Source: JABWBD01 sp040768665
GTDB taxonomy: Bacteria > Planctomycetota > Planctomycetia > Pirellulales > Thermoguttaceae
Assembly (NCBI GenBank): GCA_040768665.1
Contig: JAXGMN010000038.1
Coordinates: forward strand, 1-64,000
DNA: 64,000 nt
Direction: 5' to 3'
Shown in pieces: positions 8,101 through 16,970 of the stretch. Each line of letters opens with the position of its first letter. Position 1 is the first letter of the stretch. Below the pieces are notes generated by a model. The model worked only from the letters and a program-made list of their open reading frames with translations, ran no database searches and was not told the DNA's origin. A program made the position numbers and the translations under genes.

Positions 8101-10059
8101 GGTCTGTGCACTCCAGACGCGGATCGTCCCGTCCGTTCCGCCCGTTGCCAACCGCGCGCCGTCCGGATTCCAGTCGAGTGCGTAGCAGGGGCCCGCATGA
8201 CCTTGAAGCGACCGCAGCAAATCGCCCGACGCCGCGTCCCAAATCCACGCCACGTCGTGATCGATTGCCGCAATGTGTTTCCCGTCCGGGCTCCAAGCGA
8301 TGAGCGAATTCTGGCCCACGCAATCTTTCAGGATCCGCCGGCGCTTTCCGGTGCTCGCATCCCACAGGTTCACGCCTCCCAGCCAATCGACGGTGGCCAG
8401 AGACTCTCCGTCCGGGCTCCAAGCCAGCGCATTCGAACTCTGAAACGGAAAAGCCAGACGGTCATTGTGCGTCTGGGAAAACAAGTAGTACCACTCCCAG
8501 CCTCGCAAGTCGGGACGCCCGGACAAGGGGATTTGCGCGTGCAGTCGTTCGAGAAGACGCGTTGACTCCCCTGTCGTCCAGTGGTAGAGAGCCAGTCGCA
8601 TGTCCGAAGCGTAGCGGGCATGCTCGGCAACATTGCGCTGGCGAATCGCCTCCTTCTCTTGCTTTTCGGCCAGGTGCATTTGCGTCTCCGCCAACCGTTC
8701 CGCGCGGCTTGTGGCCTGCAGTTGCCTGGCCGTCTCCTCGTAGGCCCGGACCGCCTCCGCGCGCTGGCGTGCAATCATCAGCGTGCTCAGCGACAGACCG
8801 ATGGTGGAAAGGACCAGCAGCACGCCCGCCGACCAAAGGACCGGTCGATGCCGCCGCGCCCATTTTCCGATGCGGTCTGCCAGCGTCGGCGGCCGGGCCT
8901 CGACTGGCTCGTCGTTCAGGTAGCGCTCAATATCCCTCGCCAAATCGCCGGCCGTCTGGTAGCGGCGCGAGCGGTCTTTCTCCAGGGCCTTCATCACGAT
9001 CCAGTCCAGGTCACCGCGCAAAAGCAGCCGGAGCTTGCGGGGCTCCGTTTGGCGGCGGGCCGCGATGGTCGCCGACGACTCGTCAGAAACGGTGATCCGC
9101 GTGCTGGGCCGCGGCGGCTGGATCTCCCGGATCAGGCGGCGGACCTCGTCCAACCCCGCCGCCCGCGCCCACGCTTCATCAAAGGGCGTGTGACCCGTGA
9201 GTAGTTCGTAGAGCATCACGCCCAGCGAGTAGATGTCGCTGCGGGTATCCATGTCCGCACCGCCGATCTCCGCCTGCTCCGGACTCATATACAGAGGCGT
9301 GCCGATCAACTGGTCAGCGGCCGTGAGGAAAGCCGTCTCCAGGAGCCGCCCATGCGTGGCCTTGGCGATGCCGAAGTCAATGATCTTCAGCACTGGCCGG
9401 TCCTCGCCAGGCGCGACCAGCACGTGCGCCGGTTTGAGGTCGCGATGGATGATCCCTTTTTGATGCGCGTGCTGCACGGCCTGGCAGACCTGGCCAAACA
9501 GTTCCAATCGCTGCCGGGTGCTGAGGTTCTGCCGGTCGCAATACTCCGTCAGCGGCACGCCTTCGACCAGGTCCATCACGAAGTACGGTCGCCCCGAATC
9601 GGTGGCCCCCGCGTCATACACCCTGGCGATATTGGGGTGGTCCATCATGGCCAGGGCCTGGCGCTCGGCCTCGAACCGGGCGACCACCGCGCGGGTGTCC
9701 ATGCCCGGCTTGATGATTTTCACGGCGACATTGCGCCGGACGGGCTCCTGCTGTTCGGCCAGATAGACGACGCCAAAACCCCCTTCGCCGATCTCTTGCA
9801 AAAGCCGGTAACGGCCGATGGTCTGCCCAGGCCGCTCGGCCAATCGCTCGCCCTCCCCAGCCGCTTCCGGCGAAACTGGAGCCGCCGGTGTTGCCATGAA
9901 TTCCCCGCCGGCAGCATGGGCGTCGAGCAACTCCTGCACGCGACCCAGCAGCGCCTCGTCGCCGGCGCACGTCTGGCGAAGGAACTCCGGCCATTGGTCT
10001 GGCGGGACCCGTTCGACGGCCTCCAGGAAAATCGATTTGACGTCGTCAGGGTGGTGCAT
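5125..10059 (-). CDS. Membrane serine/threonine protein kinase with WD40, TPR-like and NPCBM-like regions
   Basis: A protein of 1644 residues. The kinase domain spans about 83-380: glycine loop GEGGFGVVY, lysine in VAVKIIK (about 115), HRDLKP (about 207), DFGIAK (about 229), GTPLYMSPEQA (about 254). One transmembrane helix follows (about 408-430), then a charged coiled coil (RQRAEAVRAYEETA onward), many WD40 blades from about 530 to 1170 (LAWSPDGKxLA, IRVWDAxTG), a helical TPR-like stretch, and a C-terminal NPCBM-like module (DVSKQNFATFKAHVG, VQFQVCVDGK, VTLRVLNGGDGN). The N-terminus is probably cytoplasmic; the repeats would lie across the membrane. GTG at 10062 and ATG at 10059 are both possible; GGAGAGAG upstream fits the ATG. 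The ECF sigma gene lies just upstream on the same strand, a common planctomycete pairing. Substrate and ligand are unknown. Confidence 0.9.
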   Translation of the reverse strand: MHHPDDVKSIFLEAVERVPPDQWPEFLRQTCAGDEALLGRVQELLDAHAAGGEFMATPAAPVSPEAAGEGERLAERPGQTIGRYRLLQEIGEGGFGVVYLAEQQEPVRRNVAVKIIKPGMDTRAVVARFEAERQALAMMDHPNIARVYDAGATDSGRPYFVMDLVEGVPLTEYCDRQNLSTRQRLELFGQVCQAVQHAHQKGIIHRDLKPAHVLVAPGEDRPVLKIIDFGIAKATHGRLLETAFLTAADQLIGTPLYMSPEQAEIGGADMDTRSDIYSLGVMLYELLTGHTPFDEAWARAAGLDEVRRLIREIQPPRPSTRITVSDESSATIAARRQTEPRKLRLLLRGDLDWIVMKALEKDRSRRYQTAGDLARDIERYLNDEPVEARPPTLADRIGKWARRHRPVLWSAGVLLVLSTIGLSLSTLMIARQRAEAVRAYEETARQLQATSRAERLAETQMHLAEKQEKEAIRQRNVAEHARYASDMRLALYHWTTGESTRLLERLHAQIPLSGRPDLRGWEWYYLFSQTHNDRLAFPFQSSNALAWSPDGESLATVDWLGGVNLWDASTGKRRRILKDCVGQNSLIAWSPDGKHIAAIDHDVAWIWDAASGDLLRSLQGHAGPCYALDWNPDGARLATGGTDGTIRVWSAQTGKQLSSLTVPGKVIWCVDWHPDGKQLLGVVGIDPNIAEEVRIWDTSSGKQVGGWSATWVNQQYAAFSPDGDRVVWSYRPARVSDWRTGRLISSFPRCRMGNTAWSPDGRRLASPTIDGQVDLWDPETGATLLSLPAPAVSGGHIAWNPNGSLLAVGCEGPKVAVWEVDSSRQALALPTGKGYALAVRFSPDGRRLLVGGRKGLVDVYDSQSGKATLSVEQDLTWIRCVAWSPDGKRFATPANTASVVVRDAETGSQPFPLLPCEGEIRSLAWSPDGEVLAAGTRKGQSSGSIGPGRVVLFSMTTGKEVAASPYAEWSCDSIAWRPDGQRLAASGKRLRVWDATLREEIPAATSAAVVLDWSPDGKQLAVAGGNGPDHGDGNIRIYDATSWKVIVEMTQGVDDVASLAWNPRMPRLASGSQDGVIKIWDTATGQEVFLLEPAADTAQRRIQQLAWSPDGLQLAAASRDCTVRVWDASNADRVITQEQLRAQRESLIAQKKFAEVIDRVRSLWVVDPENWELEVVLQRAIRAWVGQLAGEGDLDRAVAVYRQLSAEILGRFDYRLWMSTALFGAGDQEKAVEMLEELLAERPGHLAYRHAVAVRYETWATRLLRERRWEPMIPLLERLAQEFPERPDFRVQLAWHAAASKCLNEAMAALDKIAKARSRWPDYRPELARRLEGSHSADAAVVYSQLLADSPAVAEYREGFFRSLPLWWAARASRKDSDLVIDGLRQLLRSAETARAMLDWVSCELPVLARGAESLPGIVFVSDMPWVRSTCGWGLAEAMRDRLPWGGAISIAGLPYANGICTWPFDDERPADVVVDVSKQNFATFKAHVGMRSTEGSVQFQVCVDGKVKQETPVLRAGMLQPVCVPVEGAQEVTLRVLNGGDGNKHDDATWGLARFVEAGANDPLEQPGEIRTATEANVALLMAEVHSRLDNKDLARRWFDAGAEWMDKNPAEAERLNDCRVETEQTLGSAEKLSAAKEKPKAK

Positions 10060-10144
10060 CACGGCTCTCTCCGATATACAGTGCGGAAATGGGGCCGCAT
10101 TTGTCTCAAAAACGAAAAGATTTCTCGGCGTGGTCCGTCAGTAG

Positions 10145-10257
10145 GTCCCGCTTGCCGAGCGGGACATGGAAGCTGAGTTGGCTTCCCGTCGCCCTACCGA
10201 ATCGCACCGGGTTACGCGTTTAAGGTCCCGCTCGGCAAGACTCGGCAAGCGGGACCT
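10145..10257. repeat. Palindromic GTCCCGCT...AGCGGGAC repeats between sigma factor and kinase
   Basis: GTCCCGCT (10145-10152) pairs with AGCGGGAC (10158-10165) around a 5-nt loop. A second, longer version, AGGTCCCGCT...AGCGGGACCT, lies at about 10223-10257. The same family recurs at 45965-46020 and near 46190. It is a dispersed palindromic element and could affect read-through from the sigma gene into the kinase gene. Confidence 0.65.
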
Positions 10258-10289
10258 GCCTGCGCGCAAGAACCACGCCGACTTTTCCG

Positions 10290-10853
10290 CTACTCGTGCC
10301 CGTCGCTGAGCGACTCGCGCAGCCACGCGCGGGCATACGTCCACAAGCGGTAGGCCGTCGCGCGAGAGATTCCCAGCAGATCCGCCGCCTCCGGGATGGA
10401 AAAACCGCCGAAATACCGCAGTTTGACGACCTCGGCGGCTAGCTCGTCTTCGGCGGCCAGCGCGTCCAACGCATCATGGACGGCGACGACCTCTGCGGCT
10501 GGTGCGCCCGTCGTCCAGCCATCGGGGTCTTCGTCCAGGCGAAGCCGTCGGCCGCCATTCCGCCGGCTAAGGCGCCGGCGCGCATGATCCACCAGGATCC
10601 GCCGCATCGCTTCGGCCGCCGCGGCAAAGAAATGGCCGCGGCCGTTCCAAGGATAAGCCTTCTCGACATCCACCAGCCTGATGTATGCCTCGTGAACCAG
10701 CGCCGTGGCCTGGAGCGTTTGCCCCGGCTTCTCATGCGTTAGCTTCTCAGCGGCCAATCGGCGGAGTTCGCTGTAAACCAGCGGCAGGAGTTGTTCGGCC
10801 GCCTGAGGATCGCCCTGCTGGATCGCGGACAGAATACGGGTAACCTCGCACAT
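10290..10853 (-). CDS. ECF-type RNA polymerase sigma factor
   Basis: A protein of 187 residues from ATG 10853 (MCEVTRILSAIQQGDP). Region 2 is seen as LVHEAYIRLVDVEKAYPWNG with FFAAAAEAMRRILVDHARRR; region 4 as VVKLRYFGGFSIPEAADLL followed by GISRATAYRLWTYARAWLR, a helix-turn-helix that should bind the -35 element. It belongs to the ECF type found beside serine/threonine kinases in planctomycetes. The frame stays open upstream to 11237, but that extension is repeat-derived and unlike the family; an ATG at 10892 is the other possible start. The kinase gene begins 230 bp downstream, so the kinase may control this sigma factor. No anti-sigma gene is visible. Confidence 0.88.
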   Translation of the reverse strand: MCEVTRILSAIQQGDPQAAEQLLPLVYSELRRLAAEKLTHEKPGQTLQATALVHEAYIRLVDVEKAYPWNGRGHFFAAAAEAMRRILVDHARRRLSRRNGGRRLRLDEDPDGWTTGAPAAEVVAVHDALDALAAEDELAAEVVKLRYFGGFSIPEAADLLGISRATAYRLWTYARAWLRESLSDGHE

Positions 10854-11675
10854 CGATGCACCGCACTTTCTGGGGGGCGTGGTTTGGTCCATTCTAACCC
10901 GTCCGGCGGAAAGTGCAATGCCCCATTCTCCCTTTTTCATCAGACCGCCCCCACCCCGTTTCCGGCCGGATGAAAGAAGAGGAAGTTCGCAGCTTTCGCC
11001 GAAAGCCCTCTTTTCTTGACCGGGGAACCTTGCCGACGAGTGAATCAGCACATCCTGGCCTAGAAACTTCCTTGACAGATCGCGCCGCAACGGTATCATG
11101 AATACTGAACAAGTGAACCCTATCTCGTTCTTTGGAAATTTACACGCAACACAAAACTCCTGCCGGCAGTGCCACCGGCAGGAGCCGGCAACCCGTCCGC
11201 GCGAACAGACTGACAACTGACAACTGACGACTGACAACTGATAACTGCCGACTTTTTAGCCACCCAGCTTTCGGACCGTGCGAAGTTGCGCGCACGACCG
11301 TCGACGGAACATCAGCCCCTGCCGTCACTTGCGGCCGAGCGTCTCGCCCGACTTTGTTTGCCGAAAACTCGAGATGACTAAAAACTCTCTCGCCCGGGCC
11401 CGCGCACCACCATGTTTGAGGCGGCAAGTTTCCCAGCCGTTGCGCAGTGCATGCCGATGAGCGACAGAAGCGGAAACGCCTAAGCCGACCGTAAACCCAC
11501 GTCTTCACCTCGGTTCGCCATCGCACCAAAGAAAAGCTGCGGGTCTCGCGAGCGATAGCGTCCGCTGCGAGCTCTGGTTAGAATCGGGGAGGTCGAGCAG
11601 CCGTATGGGAAAGAAGAAGGGGCCCAGCCGAGTTGCTCGGGGCTCTTGGCACGGTAGCGAAGAAAGGAGCGGGCC
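10854..11675. other. Divergent intergenic region with hairpin and 7-bp tandem repeat
   Basis: About 820 bp separate the ECF gene from the first hydrolase gene. I see no convincing gene. It contains a small hairpin (CCTGCCGG at 11159 pairing with CCGGCAGG at 11175) and five tandem heptamers of the form ACTGACA/ACTGACG/ACTGATA at about 11209-11247. Promoters for both flanking genes should lie here, but I could not identify them. Confidence 0.6.
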
Positions 11676-12557
11676 TTGAAATCGATGATCGCGTCCAGGC
11701 GGTTCGGTGCCGCGATGCTGGTGGCGTTTTTTGGCTTTGCACCATACAGCTTTGCCGCCGCGGTCGGCGAGCCGGAAGTCTACAAAACGGTCGGCGATCG
11801 GGACCTGCGGCTGTTCGTAATCAAGCCGGACGGGTGGAAGCCAACGGACGAGCGGCCCGCGATCGTCTTCTTCCACGGCGGAGGCTGGGTGGGCGGCGCA
11901 CCGGGACAGTTCAACGATCAGGCGACGTACCTCGCCACGCGAGGGATGGTGTGCATCCTGGCCGAATACCGGCTGGTCAAAAATGTCCCGGGGCCTCCGC
12001 TCGACTGCGTCCACGACGCCAAGTCGGCCATGCGCTGGGTCCGCTCGCACGCGGGCCGGTTGGGGATCGATCCGAATCGCATTGCCGCAGGCGGCGGATC
12101 GGCGGGCGGGCACCTCGCGGCGTTTGTCGGCATGGTCCAAGGGCTCGACGATCCGCAGGATGACCTCAAGGTTTCGCCCCGCGCCAACGCCTTGGTGCTG
12201 TTCAATCCGGTGTTCGACAACGGTCCCGACGGTGGCTGGAACCACAAGCGGGTCGGTGAGCGGTACAAGGAGTTTTCGCCGGCCCACAACATCACCAACG
12301 ACGATCCGCCCGCCATCGTGTTTCTCGGAACCAACGACAAGTTGATCGGCGTGCCGGTGGTCGAGCGATTCAAATCCAACATGACTGCCGCGGGCGTTCG
12401 CTGCGAAACATGCTACTACGAGCGTCAGGGCCACGGATTCTTCAACAAGGACCCGTGGAAGACGTTTACGCTCGCCGAAACCGACAAGTTCCTCGCCTCG
12501 CTCGGTTGGCTCGTGGGCGAGCCGACTTTGGAAGTACCTGCACTGCCGGAAGGGTGA
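11676..12557 (+). CDS. Exported alpha/beta-hydrolase (acetyl esterase/lipase type)
   Basis: A protein of 293 residues with an N-terminal signal sequence (AAMLVAFFGFAPYSFAAAV). The alpha/beta-hydrolase core shows the oxyanion-hole motif FFHGGGW (about 70), the nucleophile elbow GGGSAGGHLAA (Ser about 139), an acidic residue in GTNDKLIG and the catalytic His in RQGHGFF. This matches the HSL/BD-FAE-like esterases that remove acyl groups, often acetyl groups from glycans. The start is TTG 11676, placed 7 nt after AAAGGAG; the first ATG is three codons later. The stop is one base before the next gene's ATG, so the two hydrolases form an operon. The substrate is not known. Confidence 0.85.
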   Translation: MKSMIASRRFGAAMLVAFFGFAPYSFAAAVGEPEVYKTVGDRDLRLFVIKPDGWKPTDERPAIVFFHGGGWVGGAPGQFNDQATYLATRGMVCILAEYRLVKNVPGPPLDCVHDAKSAMRWVRSHAGRLGIDPNRIAAGGGSAGGHLAAFVGMVQGLDDPQDDLKVSPRANALVLFNPVFDNGPDGGWNHKRVGERYKEFSPAHNITNDDPPAIVFLGTNDKLIGVPVVERFKSNMTAAGVRCETCYYERQGHGFFNKDPWKTFTLAETDKFLASLGWLVGEPTLEVPALPEG

Positions 12558-12558
12558 A

Positions 12559-13824
12559 ATGATGAGATATCGATGCGCGTTGGGTATCGCCGTTGCCTTT
12601 GTTGCGGGTCTCGTCCACGCGGAGGAGAAGGTTGGGCCTTGGAATCTGACTGAACTCAAAGAGGCCCCGGCGATGCGGTGGGTGGACCGGTCCGGGCCCG
12701 TTCACTCGCTCTTCTACGAAGGCGAAAGCTACCGGGGCAAGCCGACGGAGGTCTTCGCGTTTTACGCGTCGCCCAGCACGTTGGGCAAGGCCGTTGATGC
12801 CGGCGAGAAGTTCCCCGGTGTCGTGCTGATCCATGGCGGCGGGGGTACCGCCTTTGCCGAGTGGGCCTGGCTCTGGGCCGAGCGAGGCTACGCGGCCATC
12901 GCTATGGATCTGGCGGGGCATCGGCCGATCACGCCCATGTACGATTCCAAGACGGGCGCACCGGTGCCGAATCAGGCGAACGACCGCAAGACCCGCCAGC
13001 GGCTGCCCAACGGCGGGCCCGACCAGGGCCACGCGGAGAAATTCGACACGATCGGCGGCGATACGAGCGACGACTGGCCGCTGCACGCCGCCGCCTCCGC
13101 GATCCGTGCGCACTCGCTGCTGCGAAGTATGGACGAGGTCGATGCCGAACGGACCGCCGTGACCGGCATCAGTTGGGGCGGGTACACGACTTGCCTGGTC
13201 GCCTCGTTGGATGATCGGTTCAAAGCGGCAGTGCCGGTCTACGGTTGCGGCTTTCTGTTCGAGGGCGAGTCGGTGCAGAAGCCGTCGATCGATAAGCTGG
13301 CCGAGCGGCGCGAGGAGTGGATCGACACTTATGATCCTTCCAGCCTTCTGTTTCGCTGCCGCGTGCCGATCTTCTTTGTCAATGGCACAAACGACATCCA
13401 CTACCCGTTGGACAGCTACCAGAAGAGTTTCGACCGTGCTGCCGGGACGAAGCAGATGCGGATCGAGGTCAATATGCGGCACAGCCATACTGCCGGCTGG
13501 GAGCCGAAAGAGATCGGGCTGTTCATCGATTCGTACTGCAAAGGCGGCATACCCCTGCCGATCCCGGGCAAACCGGCGCTGGAAGGCGATCGTGTCCGCG
13601 TGCCGGTTGAATCCGCCACGGGCCTGACGCAAGCACGATTGCACTACACGACGGACACCGGTTTGAGGTCTAAGCGGCAGTGGCAGAGCGCACCTGCGGA
13701 GATCGGCGGTGGCGTGATCACCGCACCTCGGCCGCCCGCTGGGGCGAACACGTGGTTCGTCAGCCTGACGGACGATCGCGGAGCGATGGTGACAACCGCC
13801 GTGCAGTTTTCGGAAACGCCGTAA
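12559..13824 (+). CDS. Exported alpha/beta-hydrolase (acetylxylan-esterase/dienelactone-hydrolase type)
   Basis: A protein of 421 residues with signal peptide (YRCALGIAVAFVAGLVHA). It has the oxyanion segment GVVLIHGGGGT, the nucleophile elbow TGISWGGYTT, an acid in VNGTNDIHYP and a His in MRHSHTAGW. A C-terminal beta-rich portion of about 80 residues (LHYTTDTGLRSKRQW, WFVSLTDDRG) looks like an added beta-sandwich. The ATG follows the previous stop by one base with GGAAGGG upstream, so translation is probably coupled. Partnered with another exported esterase, a role in deacylating polysaccharide side groups is an inference. It ends 52 bp from the convergent beta-helix gene. Confidence 0.82.
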   Translation: MMRYRCALGIAVAFVAGLVHAEEKVGPWNLTELKEAPAMRWVDRSGPVHSLFYEGESYRGKPTEVFAFYASPSTLGKAVDAGEKFPGVVLIHGGGGTAFAEWAWLWAERGYAAIAMDLAGHRPITPMYDSKTGAPVPNQANDRKTRQRLPNGGPDQGHAEKFDTIGGDTSDDWPLHAAASAIRAHSLLRSMDEVDAERTAVTGISWGGYTTCLVASLDDRFKAAVPVYGCGFLFEGESVQKPSIDKLAERREEWIDTYDPSSLLFRCRVPIFFVNGTNDIHYPLDSYQKSFDRAAGTKQMRIEVNMRHSHTAGWEPKEIGLFIDSYCKGGIPLPIPGKPALEGDRVRVPVESATGLTQARLHYTTDTGLRSKRQWQSAPAEIGGGVITAPRPPAGANTWFVSLTDDRGAMVTTAVQFSETP

Positions 13825-13875
13825 CGAGGCCAGCGATTCGAGCCGAGCGGGGACAAAGGCGAGCACGTGCCGCTG

Positions 13876-16560
13876 CTACGGCTTCGCTTCCGGCGATTGG
13901 CGGCGGAGCGTGAAGTCGTCGAGATAGAACACCGTCTTGGCGTCGGCCGCACTGACGAATCCGACCCAAGTGAGCTTCTTAAACTCCGGCTGGGCATAGG
14001 GCAGGCCGCGAAACACCCGCGGCGGTTGCCCGGGCATGGTCAACCGTAGTGCCCAATCCCCCTTGGACCCTTCCCCCAACGCGGTGGCGATTTCGAATTT
14101 CAGCCACTTCCCCGTCGGGATTTCCAGCCCCGGCTTTCCATCGAGTTGCAGCATGCCGTCGCGGATATGAAATCGGGGGCCGGTCCGGTAGTCCGAGCCG
14201 CTGTAGTCGCGCCATTCAAACTGCACAAATGCCCCGGGATCGACCCGTAGGCTGAACGTGTTCATGATCGAGCCCGACTCGTAGTTCACACCGCCGTAGA
14301 CGAGGTGTGGGTTGAACGACTGGCGGAGGCCCGGAGCATCGGTGATCTTGATGCTCTGCTTGCCGCTCGACGCCGCTTCATCCGTGATGGTGATCGCGTC
14401 CCCCTTGTTTTCGACGTTGGCCTGCACGCCGCTCGGCGGCTGCCCGACGCTGCCGGTTTCGAAGTCATCGTGGATTTCCAGGGGCGGTGGATCGGGAACG
14501 ACCTCAAGCGGTGGATACTTGACGTCGGTCGCCTTGCGGATCCACTCCGGATCGCCGTAGACGCCCGCGGTGGTGTAATCGAAGGGTTGGAACCCGAGCT
14601 TCAGCGCGGGCGAATCCTTGGCCAGGTGGAAATCGCCCGCCTTCGGATCCGCGAACTTCGGATCGGCGACCTGCGAGCCCTGCTCGTGCGCTTTCGCCTG
14701 CCAGGCTTCCAGCGGTTGGCCGACGAACTGGATCGGCTTCTCGCGGCTGTCCCAGTAGGTGTTGTTGCGGCTTTCGTGCCGGATTTGTTCCCAGCGGCCC
14801 GAAAGCAACTCGCCACTGTCGAAATAGACGATGTTGCGGTCGAGCGTAAAGGAGAGATGTTCCTCGACGCGAGTGGCCTGAAGCTGGTAGAGCCTGGCGA
14901 AGGCGAGGATGTTGTTGCGGACAATGTTCTCTTTGCCGTAATGTTGGTGAAACCCGCCGGTCTTGGTGTGGTAGACGAGATTGTTTTCGAAGAGGATGCC
15001 CGTGCTGCCTTCGTCGGTGTAAAGGCCCCAGCCGCCGTACGAGTAGGCGTAGATATCGTGGAAAACGTTATTGCAGACCGTGGTGCCTTCGGAGGGGCCG
15101 AGCGTGTAGATCCCGCCCATGTCGCTGAGCACTCCCCAGCCAATGTGGTGCACGTGGTTGAAGGCGATCTTGTTCCGCTTGGCGAGACTTTCGCCGTAGC
15201 CCCATCGCCAGCCGACGGAGATGCCGGTGTAGTAGAGATCCGCGATCTCGTTGTGAGTGACGGCGTTATCGCCGCTCTGCCCGATCCACACCCCGACGGC
15301 GCAGGGGAAGATGCGGCCGCCGTGGCGGATGATGTTGTTGTCGATCTCGATGTGGCTGGTCCGCTCCTGTTCGTTGGCCGCGATGCCAATTTCGCCGATG
15401 CGGACCCCGCCCGCCCCGAAATCGTGCAGGTACGACCGCTTGAGCGAACAGTCGCGGCAGCCCTTGCGGAACCAGACGACGTAGGTGCCGACGTGCCCGA
15501 TCTCGCAGCCTTCGATCGCAACGTGGCGACCGCCGTCGACCATCACGACCGCTTCGATCGGCGAGGCTGCCTGGGCCGGTTCAAAGCCGCCGGGCGGAGT
15601 GACCCACTGGCCGTGATGGAACGTCAGACCCTTCAGCGTGACGTGCTCGACGAACTTCCCAGCGGCCGGATCGCCCTGGATCACGAGGAACTTCTCCGCC
15701 ACGGCAGCCACGACCGTTGCCTTGGTCATGTCCTCTTCCGGCAGCGGCATGTAGGACAGCACCCCGTCGCGAGCAAGGAACCATTCGCCGGGAGCGTCGA
15801 GCGCGGCCGAGTAGTTTTCGAGGTGAAAATGGGCATTTCGCCGCCAAGGATTCCAAGGCTTCATTCCCTCGCCGCTGGTGACGAACTTCGACTGGACGGG
15901 GTCGATGATGTCGAGGAACCGCCGGGTGTTGTCCCAGTTGTGATAAACGACGAGGTTGAGATCCCGCAGTTCTTCCAGACGAAGATTGCCGAACGCCTGC
16001 TGAAAATCTTCCTGCCGCATCCGGACCGTCTGCCGCGCCTGCTTGGGCTTCGAGCCGCCCGGTTCGAGGACCTCTTCGCGGATATCCTGCATGTGGAAGA
16101 AAAACTTGTTGGGCGTCCGCGCCCGCGTAGCCCGGCGATTGTTGACAAAGAGCTGCTCGAAGTACCACTTCCCCGCAGCCACCTCCGGCACGCGGGCAGT
16201 CCACAAGCCGTTTTCGCCCTGCTGCCAGCCGTCGATCACTCGCCCGCCGGTGAACACCGGACGTGCTCCGGATGCGGCCATGTACGTAATCGGAGCGTCC
16301 TTGGTGCCGCTGTCCTGCGGTGCCAGCACGAGCGGCTCGGAGATTTTATAAATCCCGTCCACAACATGGACCTGGACTGGCTCCGTGACAGGGCCTTTGG
16401 ATTTCAACTCACGGACGGCATCTCGAGCGCGGGTGAGCGTGGCGAACGGCCTTTCTGCGGTGCCCGGGCCGGCATCGTCGCCGGTCGGAGAAACGTAGAA
16501 ATCGGCCCCGGAGGCCAACGACGGCAGAACCAGGATGCATGCAACGATCAATGCTTTCAC
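13876..16560 (-). CDS. Secreted right-handed beta-helix enzyme, GH141-like
   Basis: An 894-residue protein. The frame stays open upstream to 16650, but the likely start is GTG 16560 because AAAGGAG lies 7 nt before it and because the reading then begins directly with a signal peptide (KALIVACILVLPSLASGA). The mature N-terminus DFYVSPTGDDAGPGT followed by PFATLTRARDAVRELK is the standard opening of large beta-helix glycan-active proteins. Helix coils with repeated asparagines follow (IEIDNNIIRHGG, AVTHNEIADLYYTG, TVCNNVFHDI). From about residue 690 a beta-sandwich, concanavalin-like module begins (DDFETGSVGQPP ... TWVGFVSAADAKTVFYLDDF). It resembles the gene at 52151. Catalytic residues cannot be assigned by eye; glycosidase activity is inferred from the GH141-like layout. 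Confidence 0.78.
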   Translation of the reverse strand: MKALIVACILVLPSLASGADFYVSPTGDDAGPGTAERPFATLTRARDAVRELKSKGPVTEPVQVHVVDGIYKISEPLVLAPQDSGTKDAPITYMAASGARPVFTGGRVIDGWQQGENGLWTARVPEVAAGKWYFEQLFVNNRRATRARTPNKFFFHMQDIREEVLEPGGSKPKQARQTVRMRQEDFQQAFGNLRLEELRDLNLVVYHNWDNTRRFLDIIDPVQSKFVTSGEGMKPWNPWRRNAHFHLENYSAALDAPGEWFLARDGVLSYMPLPEEDMTKATVVAAVAEKFLVIQGDPAAGKFVEHVTLKGLTFHHGQWVTPPGGFEPAQAASPIEAVVMVDGGRHVAIEGCEIGHVGTYVVWFRKGCRDCSLKRSYLHDFGAGGVRIGEIGIAANEQERTSHIEIDNNIIRHGGRIFPCAVGVWIGQSGDNAVTHNEIADLYYTGISVGWRWGYGESLAKRNKIAFNHVHHIGWGVLSDMGGIYTLGPSEGTTVCNNVFHDIYAYSYGGWGLYTDEGSTGILFENNLVYHTKTGGFHQHYGKENIVRNNILAFARLYQLQATRVEEHLSFTLDRNIVYFDSGELLSGRWEQIRHESRNNTYWDSREKPIQFVGQPLEAWQAKAHEQGSQVADPKFADPKAGDFHLAKDSPALKLGFQPFDYTTAGVYGDPEWIRKATDVKYPPLEVVPDPPPLEIHDDFETGSVGQPPSGVQANVENKGDAITITDEAASSGKQSIKITDAPGLRQSFNPHLVYGGVNYESGSIMNTFSLRVDPGAFVQFEWRDYSGSDYRTGPRFHIRDGMLQLDGKPGLEIPTGKWLKFEIATALGEGSKGDWALRLTMPGQPPRVFRGLPYAQPEFKKLTWVGFVSAADAKTVFYLDDFTLRRQSPEAKP

Positions 16561-16970
16561 GGACGACTCCTTTAAGCAGCCTGGGCGGGAACGCCCGAAA
16601 TTCAAAAACGAGTGAAGGAAAGTCTCGCCCGAAGGACGAACGCTCATCATTACGAGTATCCCGTAGGAGCGGTGCCCGTGTCAACAAATCGGCAAGCCGA
16701 GCGGTCTTGCTGCTCCGGCGGCGGTGACCGCGCGCTACACGGGGATCGATTCTCGCTCCATCTCGATCTTCGAGACGCGGTAACCCGCTCGTTCCACATC
16801 GGAAACCGCCGAATGGATCGCGGCCTGCAACGAATGAGCAGCCCGGTCGAAAAGGAGTTCCATGCCCTCGGAGTGGCCGCGGACGGATGCATCGGCACAT
16901 CAGCGATTGCCCCGCCGACCGGCCTGCGGTAGGCTGGCGAAACTGACAGGCCGAGTCGAAGGAGAATGCA
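16561..16970. other. Divergent intergenic region
   Basis: Some 410 bp separate the beta-helix gene (minus) and the TPR/FG-GAP gene (plus). Only the two ribosome binding sites stand out: AAAGGAG before GTG 16560 and GAAGGAGA before ATG 16971. No repeat element or credible ORF is seen. Confidence 0.5.

Noticed and set aside
11505..12659. Minus-strand ORF of 384 codons
   Set aside because: Shadow of the alpha/beta-hydrolase gene, which has catalytic motifs and a ribosome site on the plus strand.
14305..16575. Plus-strand ORF of 756 codons
   Set aside because: Antisense to the beta-helix gene; high Asp/Val/Arg composition typical of a shadow frame in GC-rich DNA.
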